NCBI RefSeq assembly: GCF_009738225.1
Contig: NZ_CP018187.1
Span: 1,932,501 to 1,996,500, forward strand
Source: Streptococcus salivarius
GTDB taxonomy: Bacteria; Bacillota; Bacilli; Lactobacillales; Streptococcaceae
Length of the DNA: 64,000 nucleotides
Reading direction: 5' to 3'
The notes under the pieces were generated by a model. That model had not been told where the DNA came from, did not search any database, and worked only from the letters and a program-made list of their open reading frames with translations. A program made the translations under genes and the position numbers. Positions 45,105 through 54,594 of this stretch are shown here, one piece after another (the first letter of the stretch is position 1; each line of letters begins with the position of its first letter).

Positions 45105-47006
45105 TTATTTAACTGCGATGAAGTCTGCACCTTCAGCAACCGAACCAGTCGCTACTGATGAAACATCTTCGAAGTCTGCAGTGTTTGTAACGATAACCAT
45201 AGTTGTATCGTCAAGACCTGCTTCAGTGATTACTGAGCTATCGAAGGTAGCCAAGACATCACCTTTTTTAATACGTTGATTTGCTTGAACTTTAGCATCA
45301 AATCCTTTACCGTCAAGTGAGACAGTGTCGATACCGATGTGGATAAGCACTTCAGCACCTTTATCAGATTTAAGACCGTAAGCGTGACCTGTTGGGAAGG
45401 CGATTTGCACTTCGCCATCAAATGGTGCAACTACTTGGTTACCTGAAGGTTTGATAGCGGCACCTTTACCCATAGCTCCTGATGAGAAGACTGGATCATT
45501 AACATTTTCCAAAGCTACAACTTCACCTTTAAGTGGAGCAGCGATTGTTTCAGCTTGCAATGCAACTGGAGCTGATTCTGCAGATGCAATATCTTCAGCA
45601 ACAACTTCTTTTTGAGCTTCAACTTCTTCCTCTTTGTAACCGAAGATCCAAGTAAGAGCGAAACCAAGAGCAAGTGTTACAAGTACCATAAGAACATATT
45701 TAAGTACTTGACCGTTAAGGTAAAGAAGTGTACCAGGAACGATTGTTACACCAAATCCTGTACCAGCAAGGTTAAGGATTGATGCCAACCAACCACCAGC
45801 AGCACCGGCAATAAGACCCATGATAAATGGTTTACCGAAACGAAGGTTAACCCCGAAGATAGCTGGTTCAGTGATACCAAGTACCGCTGAAAGAGTTGCA
45901 GGGAAAGCAAGTGCTTTCAATTTAGCATCTTTAGTTTTAACACCCACTGCAAGTGTCGCACCAGCTTGGGCAGTCATAGCAGCTGTGATGATAGCGTTAA
46001 GTGGGTCTTTACCAGTATTAGCAATGAGGTTAGCTTCAAGCAAGTTAAAGACGTGGTGAACCCCTGTAACGACGATAACTTGGTGAACTCCACCAAGAAC
46101 AAGACCAGCAAGACCAAATGGCAAGTTAAGAATCCATTCTGTAGCAGCAAGAACATAGCTTTCAACAGTATGGAAGACAGGGCCAATGATAAAGAGGGCC
46201 AAAGCTGACATTACTGCGAAGACGATAAGTGGACGTAAGAGAAGGTCAAGAACGTCTGGAACCCATTTACGAACCCATTGCTCGAACTTAGCACCAAGCA
46301 AACCTACGAAGAAGGCTGGAAGCACTGAGTTTTGGTAACCTACTACTGGAATAAAATCAAAGAAGTAAATTGGTTTAGCAGCACCTGATGCAACATCCCA
46401 AGCGTTAGGAAGGGCGTTGTTAACCATCATCAAACCAAGAACCAAACCAAGAAGTGGTGAACCACCAAATACGTTAAAGGCTGACCAACAAATCAAGGCT
46501 GGGAAGAAGGCGAAGGCTGTATCTGTCAATACAACTGTGTAAGTATAAAAATCAGTAGCAGCAAAAGCTTTTGATGTTGTACCGAACAAACCAAGAACTG
46601 TATCGTTATTGATTGCTCCACGGATACCCATGAAAAGACCAGTCGCTACGATTGCTGGAAGCAATGGAACGAAAACGTCACCAAATGAACGGATAGCACG
46701 TTGGAACCAGTTACCTTGTTTAGCAGCTTCTGCTTTTTGTTCGTCTTTAGATGCTGTTGGAAGACCTTGAGCAACGACTTCGTCGTAAATCTTGTTAACA
46801 GTACCTGTACCAAAAATCATTTGGTATTGACCTGAGTTAAAGAAAGCACCTTGAACTTTTTCAATGTTCTCAGCCTTTTCTTTATTGATTTTGTTTTCAT
46901 CTTTGACCATCACACGTAGACGAGTCGCACAGTGAGCAACACTGTTGACGTTTTCACGTCCACCGAGGGCATCGATGACTTCTTTTGCAATTTGTTTGTT
47001 ATCCAT
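45105..47006 (-). CDS. scrA: Sucrose-specific PTS enzyme IIBCA
   Basis: Imports sucrose and phosphorylates it to sucrose-6-phosphate. 633 residues in the order IIB (1-85, phospho-cysteine in SVAHCATRLRVMV), IIC (about 105-465, some eight to ten helices, including GGVHQVIVVTGVHHVFNLLEANLIANTGKDPLNAI) and IIA (about 490-633, phospho-histidine in EVLIHIGIDTVSLDGKGF). The ATG at 47006 (MDNKQIAKEVIDALGG) is taken; a TTG two codons upstream is the alternative. Divergent from scrB with shared operators, so repressed by ScrR without sucrose. Confidence 0.96.
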   Translation of the reverse strand: MDNKQIAKEVIDALGGRENVNSVAHCATRLRVMVKDENKINKEKAENIEKVQGAFFNSGQYQMIFGTGTVNKIYDEVVAQGLPTASKDEQKAEAAKQGNWFQRAIRSFGDVFVPLLPAIVATGLFMGIRGAINNDTVLGLFGTTSKAFAATDFYTYTVVLTDTAFAFFPALICWSAFNVFGGSPLLGLVLGLMMVNNALPNAWDVASGAAKPIYFFDFIPVVGYQNSVLPAFFVGLLGAKFEQWVRKWVPDVLDLLLRPLIVFAVMSALALFIIGPVFHTVESYVLAATEWILNLPFGLAGLVLGGVHQVIVVTGVHHVFNLLEANLIANTGKDPLNAIITAAMTAQAGATLAVGVKTKDAKLKALAFPATLSAVLGITEPAIFGVNLRFGKPFIMGLIAGAAGGWLASILNLAGTGFGVTIVPGTLLYLNGQVLKYVLMVLVTLALGFALTWIFGYKEEEVEAQKEVVAEDIASAESAPVALQAETIAAPLKGEVVALENVNDPVFSSGAMGKGAAIKPSGNQVVAPFDGEVQIAFPTGHAYGLKSDKGAEVLIHIGIDTVSLDGKGFDAKVQANQRIKKGDVLATFDSSVITEAGLDDTTMVIVTNTADFEDVSSVATGSVAEGADFIAVK

Positions 47007-47036
47007 TTGCAAAATTCTCCTTAATAAAATTTGGTA

Positions 47037-47054
47037 TGAAAGCGTTTAGCTTTT
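47037..47054. promoter_or_regulatory. ScrR-type operator near scrA
   Basis: LacI-family inverted repeat GAAAGCGTTTAGCTTTT just downstream of the scrA transcription start. Confidence 0.65.
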
Positions 47055-47067
47055 CTTTACGATAACT

Positions 47068-47095
47068 ATTTTAGCATCTTTCTGCCATATGTCAA
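47068..47095 (-). promoter_or_regulatory. Promoter of scrA
   Basis: Consensus minus-strand -35 TTGACA (47090-47095), 16-base spacer, extended -10 TGCTAAAAT (47068-47073). A further operator-like half (AACCGTTTAGCAT, 47094-47106) overlaps the -35. Confidence 0.8.
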
Positions 47096-47132
47096 CCGTT
47101 TAGCATATTTTTTTATTTTTTGTTATAAATCG

Positions 47133-47161
47133 TTGATTTTTATAGGTAAAACGTTTACTAT
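47133..47161 (+). promoter_or_regulatory. Promoter and operator of scrBR
   Basis: -35 TTGATT (47133-47138), 17-base spacer, -10 TACTAT (47156-47161). The perfect palindrome GTAAAACGTTTAC (47146-47158) sits between them and overlaps the -10, as expected of a ScrR repressor site. Confidence 0.8.
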
Positions 47162-47194
47162 ATTATTAACAAATAGATTAGGAGATTACTAAAT

Positions 47195-48637
47195 ATGAAT
47201 CTACCAACAGAAGTTCGTTACCGTCCATACGCAGATTGGACAGACGAAGAAAAAACAAAGATTAGAGAAAATGTCGCTAAATCACCTTGGCGTGCAAGTT
47301 ACCATATCGAACCAGAAACAGGGCTTCTTAATGATCCAAACGGTTTTTCTTACTTTAATGGTAAGTTCCAACTTTTCTACCAAAGTTGGCCATTTGGAGC
47401 TGCTCATGGTTTGAAACAATGGGTGCATACTGAAACTGAAGATTTGGTTCACTTTACAGAAACTGGTGTCAAACTCTTGCCAGACCATGAAAATGATAGC
47501 CACGGTGCCTACTCAGGTTCTGCTTATCAAATCGGTGATAAACTCTTTATCTTCTATACTGGGAACGTTCGTGATGAAAACTGGATTCGTGACCCACGTC
47601 AAATCGGCGCTTGGATGGATAAAGACGGCAAAATCGAAAAATTCGACAAGGTTCTTATCAAACAACCTGCTGACGCTACTGGGCACTTCCGTGACCCTCA
47701 AATCTTCGATTACAAGGGACAATTCTATGCTATCGTAGGTGCTCAAAACCACGATAAACAAGGTTTTATCAAACTTTACAAAGCTGTTGATAATGATGTC
47801 GAAAACTGGGTTGAAGTTGGAGACCTAGACTTTGGTGGTACTGGCTCAGAATACATGATTGAGTGTCCTAACCTTGTCTTTGTAGATACCAAACCTGTTC
47901 TTCTTTATAGCCCACAAGGTCTTGATAAAGCTGAACTTGACTATGGCAATATTTACCCTAATACTTATAAGATTTTCCAAGATTTCGACCCTGAGAAACC
48001 TGCCCTTGTTGATGGCACACCAATTATTAACTTGGACTACGGGTTCGAAGCTTATGCTACTCAAGGATTTAACACTCCTGATGGTCGTGCCCTTATTGTT
48101 AGCTGGATTGGTCTCCCAGACGTGGACTATCCAACTGACAAATACGACTATCAAGGTGCTATGAGCTTGGTTAAAGAATTATCTATCAAAGATGGTAAAC
48201 TCTACCAATACCCAGTAGAAGCTATTACAAGCTTACGTGCTAGTCAAGAAGATTTCTCTGAAAAAACGGCAACAACTAACACTTACGAGCTTGAACTTAA
48301 CTTTGAAGCTAACACTCAAACAGAACTTGTCCTCTTCGCAGACCAAGAAAGAAAGGGCTTGTCACTTACTGTTGATACTGAGAACGGAAAAGTTATCCTT
48401 GACCGTTCTAAAGCTGGTGAACAATATGCTACTGACTTTGGAACAAGTCGTGAATGTACACTTGATGCCGGTCAAGCTGCAACAGCAAACATCTTTGTAG
48501 ATAACTCAATCGTTGAAATTTACTTCAACAAAGGTGAGAAAGTCTTCACTAGTCGTGTTTTCCCAAGTGCAGAACAAACTGGTATCAAAGTAACGTCAGG
48601 AAACGTTTCTGGACACTACTTCGACTTGAAATACTAA
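47195..48637 (+). CDS. scrB: Sucrose-6-phosphate hydrolase (GH32)
   Basis: Splits sucrose-6-phosphate into glucose-6-phosphate and fructose. A 480-residue GH32 enzyme with all three catalytic motifs: GLLNDPNGFSYF (nucleophile Asp), GHFRDPQIF (RDP) and MIECPNLVF (acid/base Glu in ECP). An N-terminal five-bladed propeller is followed by a C-terminal beta-sandwich (from about 350). RBS TAGGAGATTAC. It leads the scrBR operon. Confidence 0.97.
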   Translation: MNLPTEVRYRPYADWTDEEKTKIRENVAKSPWRASYHIEPETGLLNDPNGFSYFNGKFQLFYQSWPFGAAHGLKQWVHTETEDLVHFTETGVKLLPDHENDSHGAYSGSAYQIGDKLFIFYTGNVRDENWIRDPRQIGAWMDKDGKIEKFDKVLIKQPADATGHFRDPQIFDYKGQFYAIVGAQNHDKQGFIKLYKAVDNDVENWVEVGDLDFGGTGSEYMIECPNLVFVDTKPVLLYSPQGLDKAELDYGNIYPNTYKIFQDFDPEKPALVDGTPIINLDYGFEAYATQGFNTPDGRALIVSWIGLPDVDYPTDKYDYQGAMSLVKELSIKDGKLYQYPVEAITSLRASQEDFSEKTATTNTYELELNFEANTQTELVLFADQERKGLSLTVDTENGKVILDRSKAGEQYATDFGTSRECTLDAGQAATANIFVDNSIVEIYFNKGEKVFTSRVFPSAEQTGIKVTSGNVSGHYFDLKY

Positions 48638-48645
48638 GGTGATTT

Positions 48646-49611
48646 ATGGTCGCAAAGCTTACTGACGTTGCCGAACTGGCTGGTGTGAGCCCAACCACAG
48701 TTTCTCGCGTCATAAACAAAAAGGGCTACCTCTCACAAAAGACCATTGACAAAGTTCACGCTGCTATGCAAGAACTCAACTATAAACCAAATAATTTAGC
48801 TCGAGGCCTCCAAGGAAAGTCGGCCAAACTCGTTGGCTTGATTTTCCCAAATATTTCCAATGTATTTTATGCCGAACTTATTGAACGTCTTGAGGATGAA
48901 CTCTTTAAGCAAGGCTATAAAACCATTATTTGTAATAGTGAGCATGATCCTAACAAGGAGAGAGACTATTTGGAGATGCTTGCCGCCAACCAATGTGACG
49001 GCATCATCTCGTCTAGTCACAATCTTGGTATTGAGGATTATGAGAAGGTTGAAGCTCCCATCGTTGCCTTCGACCGTAATCTCGCCCCAAAGATTCCTAT
49101 TGTTTCGTCTGACAACTTTGAAGGTGGCAAGTTAGCCGCAAGAGCTATGGTCAAGGCTGGCTGTCAACGCATTGTCATGATTACAGGCTATGATAATTCG
49201 GATTCTCCAACAGGACTTCGTCAACTAGGTTTTAATTATGAATTGGACAAGAAAGGTATTATTTGTCCTGTTCCAAACGATTTGTCTCTCATGCGACGAG
49301 AATTAGAAATCAAATCTATTATCTCTCGTGAAAAACCAGATGGCATCTTTGTTTCGGACGATTTAACAGCTATCTTGGTTATGAAGATAGCTAGACAATT
49401 GGGACTTTCTATCCCAGATGACCTAAAAATCATCGGTTATGACGGTACCGCCTTTATCCGTCACTTCTACCCAGAGTTAGCAACTATCCAACAACCTTTG
49501 GATGAAATTGCTAAGCTTTGTGTCGAAATTCTTCTCAAGAAAATGAAAGGCAAAACAGTTAATCGTGATTATGTACTTCCAGTGAGTCTGATTGCTGGTG
49601 GCAGTATATAA
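48646..49611 (+). CDS. scrR: Sucrose operon repressor, LacI family
   Basis: A 321-residue LacI/GalR regulator. N-terminal HTH KLTDVAELAGVSPTTVSRVINKKGYLS with hinge helix NYKPNNLARGLQG, then a periplasmic-binding-like effector domain (VGLIFPNISNVFYAELIERLE ... IIGYDGTAFIRHFYPELATIQQPL). Located 8 bases after scrB, it should bind the three operator-like sites in the scrA-scrB gap and respond to sucrose or its phosphorylated products. Confidence 0.96.
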   Translation: MVAKLTDVAELAGVSPTTVSRVINKKGYLSQKTIDKVHAAMQELNYKPNNLARGLQGKSAKLVGLIFPNISNVFYAELIERLEDELFKQGYKTIICNSEHDPNKERDYLEMLAANQCDGIISSSHNLGIEDYEKVEAPIVAFDRNLAPKIPIVSSDNFEGGKLAARAMVKAGCQRIVMITGYDNSDSPTGLRQLGFNYELDKKGIICPVPNDLSLMRRELEIKSIISREKPDGIFVSDDLTAILVMKIARQLGLSIPDDLKIIGYDGTAFIRHFYPELATIQQPLDEIAKLCVEILLKKMKGKTVNRDYVLPVSLIAGGSI

Positions 49612-49614
49612 ATG

Positions 49615-49648
49615 AAAGTCGCAAGAAATCTCCGCTTGCGACTTTTTC
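49615..49648 (+). terminator. Terminator of scrBR
   Basis: Stem AAAGTCGCAAG / CTTGCGACTTT with a 9-base loop and Ts. Confidence 0.9.
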
Positions 49649-49663
49649 TTGTTACATTTGTAG

Positions 49664-49698
49664 AAAAAAAGAAGTTGAAACAACGTTCAACTTCTTTT
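49664..49698 (-). terminator. Terminator of the asp23-nusB unit
   Basis: Stem GAAGTTGAA / TTCAACTTC with loop CGTTGT and minus-strand T7. Convergent with the scrBR terminator. Confidence 0.85.
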
Positions 49699-49700
49699 GC

Positions 49701-50135
49701 TTATGCTTCATCTGTCACAAACTGACTAAGTACACCATTAATGAACTTAGCAGATGTTTCATCAGAATATTTTTTAGCGATTTCAATGATTTCGTTAATA
49801 GCTACACGTCCTGGTGTTTCTTCAAATGACGTGATTTCATAAAGTCCCAAACGAAGGAGAGTACGATCTGTCACAATCAAACGTGAGAGGCTCCAACCCT
49901 CTTTCAACTTTTCTTCAATTTGACTATCAAGTTGGGCCAACTCTTCACGGACACCTGTTACTAGGCTAAGAAGAAAGGCTGGTACATCAACTTCAGTTTC
50001 TTCGTCAATTGGCTTGTCATAAGTGTAAGCGAAATGTGCTTGTTCCAGAGCTTCTCCACCAAATTCAAGGGCAAAAAGCGTTTGAAAAGCACGCTCACGA
50101 AGGTCACGACGTGAATCTTTAAAGATATTAGTCAT
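49701..50135 (-). CDS. nusB: Transcription antitermination factor NusB
   Basis: A 144-residue all-helical RNA-binding protein that joins NusE on boxA of rRNA operons. Typical segments: [20 protein letters not shown] at the N-terminus and [43 protein letters not shown] at the C-terminus. Its start overlaps the asp23 stop by 8 bases, the streptococcal order efp-asp23-nusB. Confidence 0.96.
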   Translation of the reverse strand: MTNIFKDSRRDLRERAFQTLFALEFGGEALEQAHFAYTYDKPIDEETEVDVPAFLLSLVTGVREELAQLDSQIEEKLKEGWSLSRLIVTDRTLLRLGLYEITSFEETPGRVAINEIIEIAKKYSDETSAKFINGVLSQFVTDEA

Positions 50136-50517
50136 TCAAAAAATCCTCGTTAAACAATTCAGCCAAGTCTGGTTTTTGTGACTTTTCAGTAACAATAGAT
50201 TCAACGTGAACATTGACTTCTGAAATTGCCACTTCTGCCATATCATAGACAGCTGCTTTAACAGCCTTTTGAATTTCAATTGAAACCGCTGGTACGTTAA
50301 CCCCATACTGAAGTGAGACGTAGATATCAGCATTTACAGTACCATCTTCTTCTGTTCGGAGGTAAACACCACGTCCCAAGCTTGTTTTGCTGAGACTATC
50401 CGTAACATTTTTATTTTGAAGGGCGTAAACACCTTCCACTTTAGTTGCAGCGATACCTGTAATCACTTCGAGCACGCGAGGGGCAATTACAATTTCACCG
50501 ATATTTTCTGTAGTCAT
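50128..50517 (-). CDS. Asp23/Gls24 family envelope-stress protein
   Basis: A 129-residue DUF322 protein from [19 protein letters not shown], with [69 protein letters not shown]. Members form cytosolic, membrane-associated assemblies linked with cell-wall homeostasis. The ATG at 50517 has AAAGGAAAC upstream and fits the family start; the longer in-frame start at 50559 is less likely. Between efp and nusB. Confidence 0.9.
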   Translation of the reverse strand: MTTENIGEIVIAPRVLEVITGIAATKVEGVYALQNKNVTDSLSKTSLGRGVYLRTEEDGTVNADIYVSLQYGVNVPAVSIEIQKAVKAAVYDMAEVAISEVNVHVESIVTEKSQKPDLAELFNEDFLND

Positions 50518-50542
50518 CGCATGTTTCCTTTCCGTTAGTTTG

Positions 50543-50573
50543 GAAAATAAAGCCTTCAAACCAGTGGTTTGAA
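50543..50573 (-). terminator. Terminator of efp
   Basis: Stem TTCAAACC / GGTTTGAA with a 3-base loop, then TTATTTT on the minus strand. Confidence 0.65.
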
Positions 50574-50587
50574 AGACTTAGTTGGGC

Positions 50588-51148
50588 TTAGGCACGTGAT
50601 ACGTAAGTACCTTCAGCTGTGTTGATAACCAATTTTTGACCAGCTTCGATAAAGTCTGGAACGTTAACCACAAGACCAGTTTCAAGTGTTGCAGGTTTAC
50701 CTGAACCTGTAACTGTTGCACCTTTGATTGATGGTTGTGTTTCAGTAACAGTCAATTCAACAGTTGTTGGCACTTGAACACCAATAACTTCTGTTCCGTA
50801 GAATTGGATTTTTACGTCTGAGTTTTCAAGGATAAATTTCAATTCTTCTTGAACGTTGGCTACTGGGATTTCATATTGGTCATATGTTTCAGTGTTCATG
50901 AAGTATGCAGTATCATCCATTTGGTACAAGTATTGTGCTGGTACTGTTTCGATGATTGCTTGTTCAAATTTTTCTTCTGGACGATAGCTAGTATCAAAAG
51001 TTGAACCTGAACGAACATCACGCAATTTCATACGCATGATTGTGTTACCTTTACCAGGTTTGTGGTGGCTAGCTTCAAGAACTTTGATCAATTTGCCATC
51101 GTTAGTTACGAAAGTCATACCCGCACGGAGTTTACTTGCTTCAATCAT
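50588..51148 (-). CDS. efp: Translation elongation factor P
   Basis: Relieves ribosome stalling at polyproline. 186 residues in three beta domains: [37 protein letters not shown] (functional lysine in the loop), an OB domain, and the C-terminal [60 protein letters not shown] precedes the ATG. Confidence 0.97.
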   Translation of the reverse strand: MIEASKLRAGMTFVTNDGKLIKVLEASHHKPGKGNTIMRMKLRDVRSGSTFDTSYRPEEKFEQAIIETVPAQYLYQMDDTAYFMNTETYDQYEIPVANVQEELKFILENSDVKIQFYGTEVIGVQVPTTVELTVTETQPSIKGATVTGSGKPATLETGLVVNVPDFIEAGQKLVINTAEGTYVSRA

Positions 51149-51263
51149 TATTAAATACCTCTTTGTAAAAAATTATTATCAGTTTATTTTACCATAAATG
51201 ATAGCATGGCTCAAATGTTTTATAGATTCAAGCCCAATCCTCAGGCTTTTTTCAAAGAACAAA

Positions 51264-51719
51264 CTAGTCATCCATTCCTAAGTGAACCTCTGGAACATCA
51301 TGTTGCAAATAAGAAACGCCTTTTTGTTCCATCAATTCAATCGCAAAGGGATGGGGCCTATAATTGGCCTTGTATGTAATCTTAACAATACCAGCTTGCA
51401 AGAGGGCTTTGGTGCAGTTGATACAAGGAAAATGAGTCACATAAATCTCTGTATTTTTGGTAGAAATCCCCTCTTTGGCACATTGGATAAGGGCATTCAT
51501 CTCTGCGTGTACCGTACGAATACAATGACCATCTTCCATATAGTGGCCTACTTCGTTACAGTTATCAGTCTCAGAAACTCCGCCGTTATAACCTGTAGCG
51601 ATAATACGCTTGTCCTTGACTAAAACAGCTCCAACAAAGGCACGATTACACGTAGAACGCTTAGAAATCAGCTCTGCATTAGCCATAAAATAATCTTGCC
51701 AAGATAAACGGTTTGGCAT
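51264..51719 (-). CDS. comEB: dCMP deaminase / ComEB-like cytidine deaminase
   Basis: Converts dCMP to dUMP for thymidylate synthesis. 151 residues with the zinc deaminase motifs [23 protein letters not shown] (HAE) and [16 protein letters not shown] (PCxxC), and the N-terminal [14 protein letters not shown] typical of ComEB/TadA-like dCMP deaminases. The ATG at 51719 follows GGAGG by 8 bases. The gene is 18 bases after pepP. Confidence 0.93.
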   Translation of the reverse strand: MPNRLSWQDYFMANAELISKRSTCNRAFVGAVLVKDKRIIATGYNGGVSETDNCNEVGHYMEDGHCIRTVHAEMNALIQCAKEGISTKNTEIYVTHFPCINCTKALLQAGIVKITYKANYRPHPFAIELMEQKGVSYLQHDVPEVHLGMDD

Positions 51720-51737
51720 AAAGTATTCCTCCAAATC

Positions 51738-52799
51738 TTAGAGAACAATCAATTCCTTAGGCGCAAGGGTAATCAATTCACAACCATTTTCTGTGATAAT
51801 GATGTCATCTTCGATACGAACACCGTATTTGTCAGCCAAATAAACACCTGGCTCGTCCGTCAAGACCATACCAGCTTCGATAGTCTCATCAGAGTTACCA
51901 AAGTAAGGAATCTCGTGAATGTCAAGACCGATACCATGTCCAATACCATGTGTAAAGTAGTCACCGTACCCCGCTTCGACAATAACATCACGCGCAACCT
52001 TATCATAGTCACGACGTGTCATACCAGCCTTAGCTGCGTCAATCAAGGCCTGGTTAGAACGTAGAACGATATCATAAATTTCACGCTCCTCATCAGTGGT
52101 GTCACCAATATGGATAGTACGAGTCATATCGCTAACGTAGTGGTTGTAGTAGCAACCAAAGTCCATCGTTAAGGTTTCACCAGATTGGATAACCTTTTCT
52201 GAAGCAACCCCATGAGGCATAGCAGAACGGTAACCTGAAGCAATGATAGACTCAAAGGAAACCCCTGAAGCTCCGTACTCACGCATACGGAAATCTAGGA
52301 AGTTTGCCACTTGTAGTTCTGTTGTTTGACCTGGTTTAATAAAATCAAGTACATCTGTAAAGGCACGGTCTGAGATAGAACAAGCCTTACGGATAGTTGC
52401 CAATTCTTTTTCGTCCTTGATCATACGCAACTCTTCCATGAAGTTGCTTTGTGGTGATAAAGTGTAGCCTTCAAAAATCGCTTGAAGACCTTGATAGTAA
52501 GCAAATGATACCTGATTATCAAATCCGATTGTTTCCAGTTTATCAGCCTCGATAATTTTAACAATATCCTTAAGTGGGTCCTTACTTTCGATAATATCAA
52601 AGCCATGCACGGATTGTTTGGCAATGAGGGTATAACGTGAATCGGTTAAGAAGAGGCGACGATTCTTAGTGATGAAGACAGTCGCATTTGTCCCCCAGAA
52701 ATCTGTCAAATAATAAATATTGTTTTGTCCTGTCACCAACAAGGCATCAAGGCCTGATTGGGCAAGTTTGGCATCAAATCGTTCAAGTCTACGTTGCAT
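51738..52799 (-). CDS. pepP: Xaa-Pro aminopeptidase (M24B)
   Basis: Removes N-terminal residues before proline. A 353-residue pita-bread peptidase with a creatinase-like N-terminal domain (1-125) and all five metal ligands: TMDFGCYYNHYVSDMTRT (two Asp), THGIGHGIGLDIHE (His), LTDEPGVYL (Glu) and VRIEDDIIIT (Glu). No signal peptide, so cytosolic. Divided between PepP and PepQ naming; the N-terminal extension favours aminopeptidase P. Confidence 0.92.
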   Translation of the reverse strand: MQRRLERFDAKLAQSGLDALLVTGQNNIYYLTDFWGTNATVFITKNRRLFLTDSRYTLIAKQSVHGFDIIESKDPLKDIVKIIEADKLETIGFDNQVSFAYYQGLQAIFEGYTLSPQSNFMEELRMIKDEKELATIRKACSISDRAFTDVLDFIKPGQTTELQVANFLDFRMREYGASGVSFESIIASGYRSAMPHGVASEKVIQSGETLTMDFGCYYNHYVSDMTRTIHIGDTTDEEREIYDIVLRSNQALIDAAKAGMTRRDYDKVARDVIVEAGYGDYFTHGIGHGIGLDIHEIPYFGNSDETIEAGMVLTDEPGVYLADKYGVRIEDDIIITENGCELITLAPKELIVL

Positions 52800-52900
52800 T
52801 ATGAATTACTCCTTTGGTATTTTAGGTTAATTATACCAAATTTTCAGATTTTAAAGGATTAAATTGACATTTTAGATTGTTTTTTTGAGGTCATAAAGAA

Positions 52901-52924
52901 AAAGCCAGATCAAACTCTGACTTT
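52901..52924 (-). terminator. Terminator of the ABC pair
   Basis: Stem AAAGTCAGA / TCTGGCTTT with a 6-base loop and minus-strand TTTTTC. Confidence 0.8.
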
Positions 52925-52931
52925 ATTAGCA

Positions 52932-53654
52932 TTACACAAAGGCTCGCTTTTCGTAGATAGTTGGCATAAAAAGGAGCAAAACCATAGTCCAAACAAACAA
53001 AACAAAGGCTTCGCGAAGATTAAAGAACTCTTGACCACTAGTAAAGACTGCTCGCATAAAACTAAATGGCACATAAGTCATCAGCTTAGTCATGGTATCC
53101 CCTAAACTAGCCAAATAGAGCGTGAAGAAAGTCATTCCTGTTACTCCAAAATAAGCCGTTACAAAGGCCGTTAAGGTATTCTTCACAAACAAGACAAGCA
53201 AAGAGGAAATCATATAAATAAAGGCTCCATAGAGTAGAAAATCAATATAGATGTTTCTGATATAATCCCACAAAGGAAAATCCACATGTTGCACAGAATA
53301 CTTATAAAAAGCCAACTCTAAAACCAGAATAGTCGCGGCGACTATAGACAATACAAGGAAACTTAAGAGTTTTCGAAGAATGACCTCCCATCCAGATAAG
53401 GAAGATACCCGAATCATATTAATTGTTCGATTCTGAAATTCTCGTCCAAGACTAGATACTGCTAGATAAGCAAAGACGATATCCACGATAAAAGAATAAC
53501 TGGCAATAATCGCAGATGCCCCAAGGTAAGCTCCCTTATAGCCATCACAAAAGATGACAATTGCACCAATCAATGCTACCAATCCAAGACAAATAAAGAC
53601 GCTTCTTGTCATACATTCCTGCTTCAAAAATACCGTTCTTAATTTATTTTTCAT
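52932..53654 (-). CDS. ABC-2 type permease, bacteriocin-immunity class
   Basis: A 240-residue membrane protein with six hydrophobic segments in the ABC-2 order (for example RSVFICLGLVALIGAIVIFC and FLSFLVLSIVAATILVLELAF). The ATG at 53654 overlaps the ATPase stop by 11 bases with GAGGTG upstream. Permeases of this size next to BcrA-type ATPases often give self-protection against bacteriocins or export peptides. It lies directly after the bacteriocin-like cluster, so immunity or resistance is a plausible but unproved role. Confidence 0.8.
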   Translation of the reverse strand: MKNKLRTVFLKQECMTRSVFICLGLVALIGAIVIFCDGYKGAYLGASAIIASYSFIVDIVFAYLAVSSLGREFQNRTINMIRVSSLSGWEVILRKLLSFLVLSIVAATILVLELAFYKYSVQHVDFPLWDYIRNIYIDFLLYGAFIYMISSLLVLFVKNTLTAFVTAYFGVTGMTFFTLYLASLGDTMTKLMTYVPFSFMRAVFTSGQEFFNLREAFVLFVWTMVLLLFMPTIYEKRAFV

Positions 53655-54465
53655 TGAATAGCACCTCACTTAACCCTTCTTTTTCATAAGTAAAAGGAAT
53701 TCCCTCCCGATCCATAACTTGCTTAACAGCTGCTAATCCTTTGACTAAGATATCATGTTTTTGTCGGTCAAAAACGAGACCATTTAATTTGAGTAGGGTC
53801 ATTAATGACTTCAAACTTAAATCCTCAGTATAAATCTTATATTTGACATTATCACTATCATCTAAGTAAATTAGCTTATGATTCTTCAACAAATAATTTT
53901 TCGTACAAACCTGTTCAAGATTAGACAGGATATGACTTGAGATAATAAAGGTTAGACCATGGTTTTTAGCTAACTTTTTAATTAATGTGAGGAGACTGTT
54001 GATTCCATTAGGATCCAAACCATTTGTAGGCTCATCAAGAAGGATGAGTTCATCTGAAGCAATTAAGGCGATAAACAAACCCACACGTTGCTTCATTCCC
54101 AAAGACAATTTGGAAGCTTTGCGTTTAAGATAGGCCGCCACCTCCAACTCGTCTTTATAACGGTCAATCAACGCGTAATCTTTACTGTACAATTTACAAT
54201 AAAATTTAAGGTTAGCTTCAACAGTCATATTGGGATATAGGGCTGGAGCTTCAATCAAGGCTCCTACTGTTTTTGTTTTTAAGTCAATAATATCCTTGGG
54301 TTCTGCCAAGATACCCGAAACTAGTTTCATCAGGGTCGTCTTCCCTGCACCATTATTACCAATCAAACCAGCAATATCCCCCTTCTCTAACGTGAACGAG
54401 ATATTATCCAAAACGGTTTGCTTTCCAAAACTATAGGTTAAGCCTTTCACCGCTAGCACTGTCAT
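53644..54465 (-). CDS. ABC transporter ATP-binding protein, BcrA-like
   Basis: A 273-residue ATPase: Walker A GLIGNNGAGKTTLMKL, signature KLSLGMKQRVGLFIAL, Walker B LILLDEPTNGLDPNG, switch histidine FIISSHILSNLEQVC. The class is that of bacitracin/lantibiotic resistance transporters. The C-terminal extension (from about 205) is not recognised. AAAGGTAAATAC precedes the ATG. Two-gene unit with the permease. Confidence 0.9.
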   Translation of the reverse strand: MTVLAVKGLTYSFGKQTVLDNISFTLEKGDIAGLIGNNGAGKTTLMKLVSGILAEPKDIIDLKTKTVGALIEAPALYPNMTVEANLKFYCKLYSKDYALIDRYKDELEVAAYLKRKASKLSLGMKQRVGLFIALIASDELILLDEPTNGLDPNGINSLLTLIKKLAKNHGLTFIISSHILSNLEQVCTKNYLLKNHKLIYLDDSDNVKYKIYTEDLSLKSLMTLLKLNGLVFDRQKHDILVKGLAAVKQVMDREGIPFTYEKEGLSEVLFNEK

Positions 54466-54594
54466 GTATTTACCTTTCTTTGTTTAAATAACTAGCCCAA
54501 TCGCTTATGATACACGAAGAAATGACCTTGGACCAAGTCAGATGAAATCATATTTGATAAATTCTTTTATTTCTCCAACTTAAAAAATAGTCTG

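Noticed and set aside
45004..45279. A 91-codon plus-strand ORF over the scrA 3' end
   Set aside because: It is antisense to the IIA domain, has no ribosome site and an unlikely composition.
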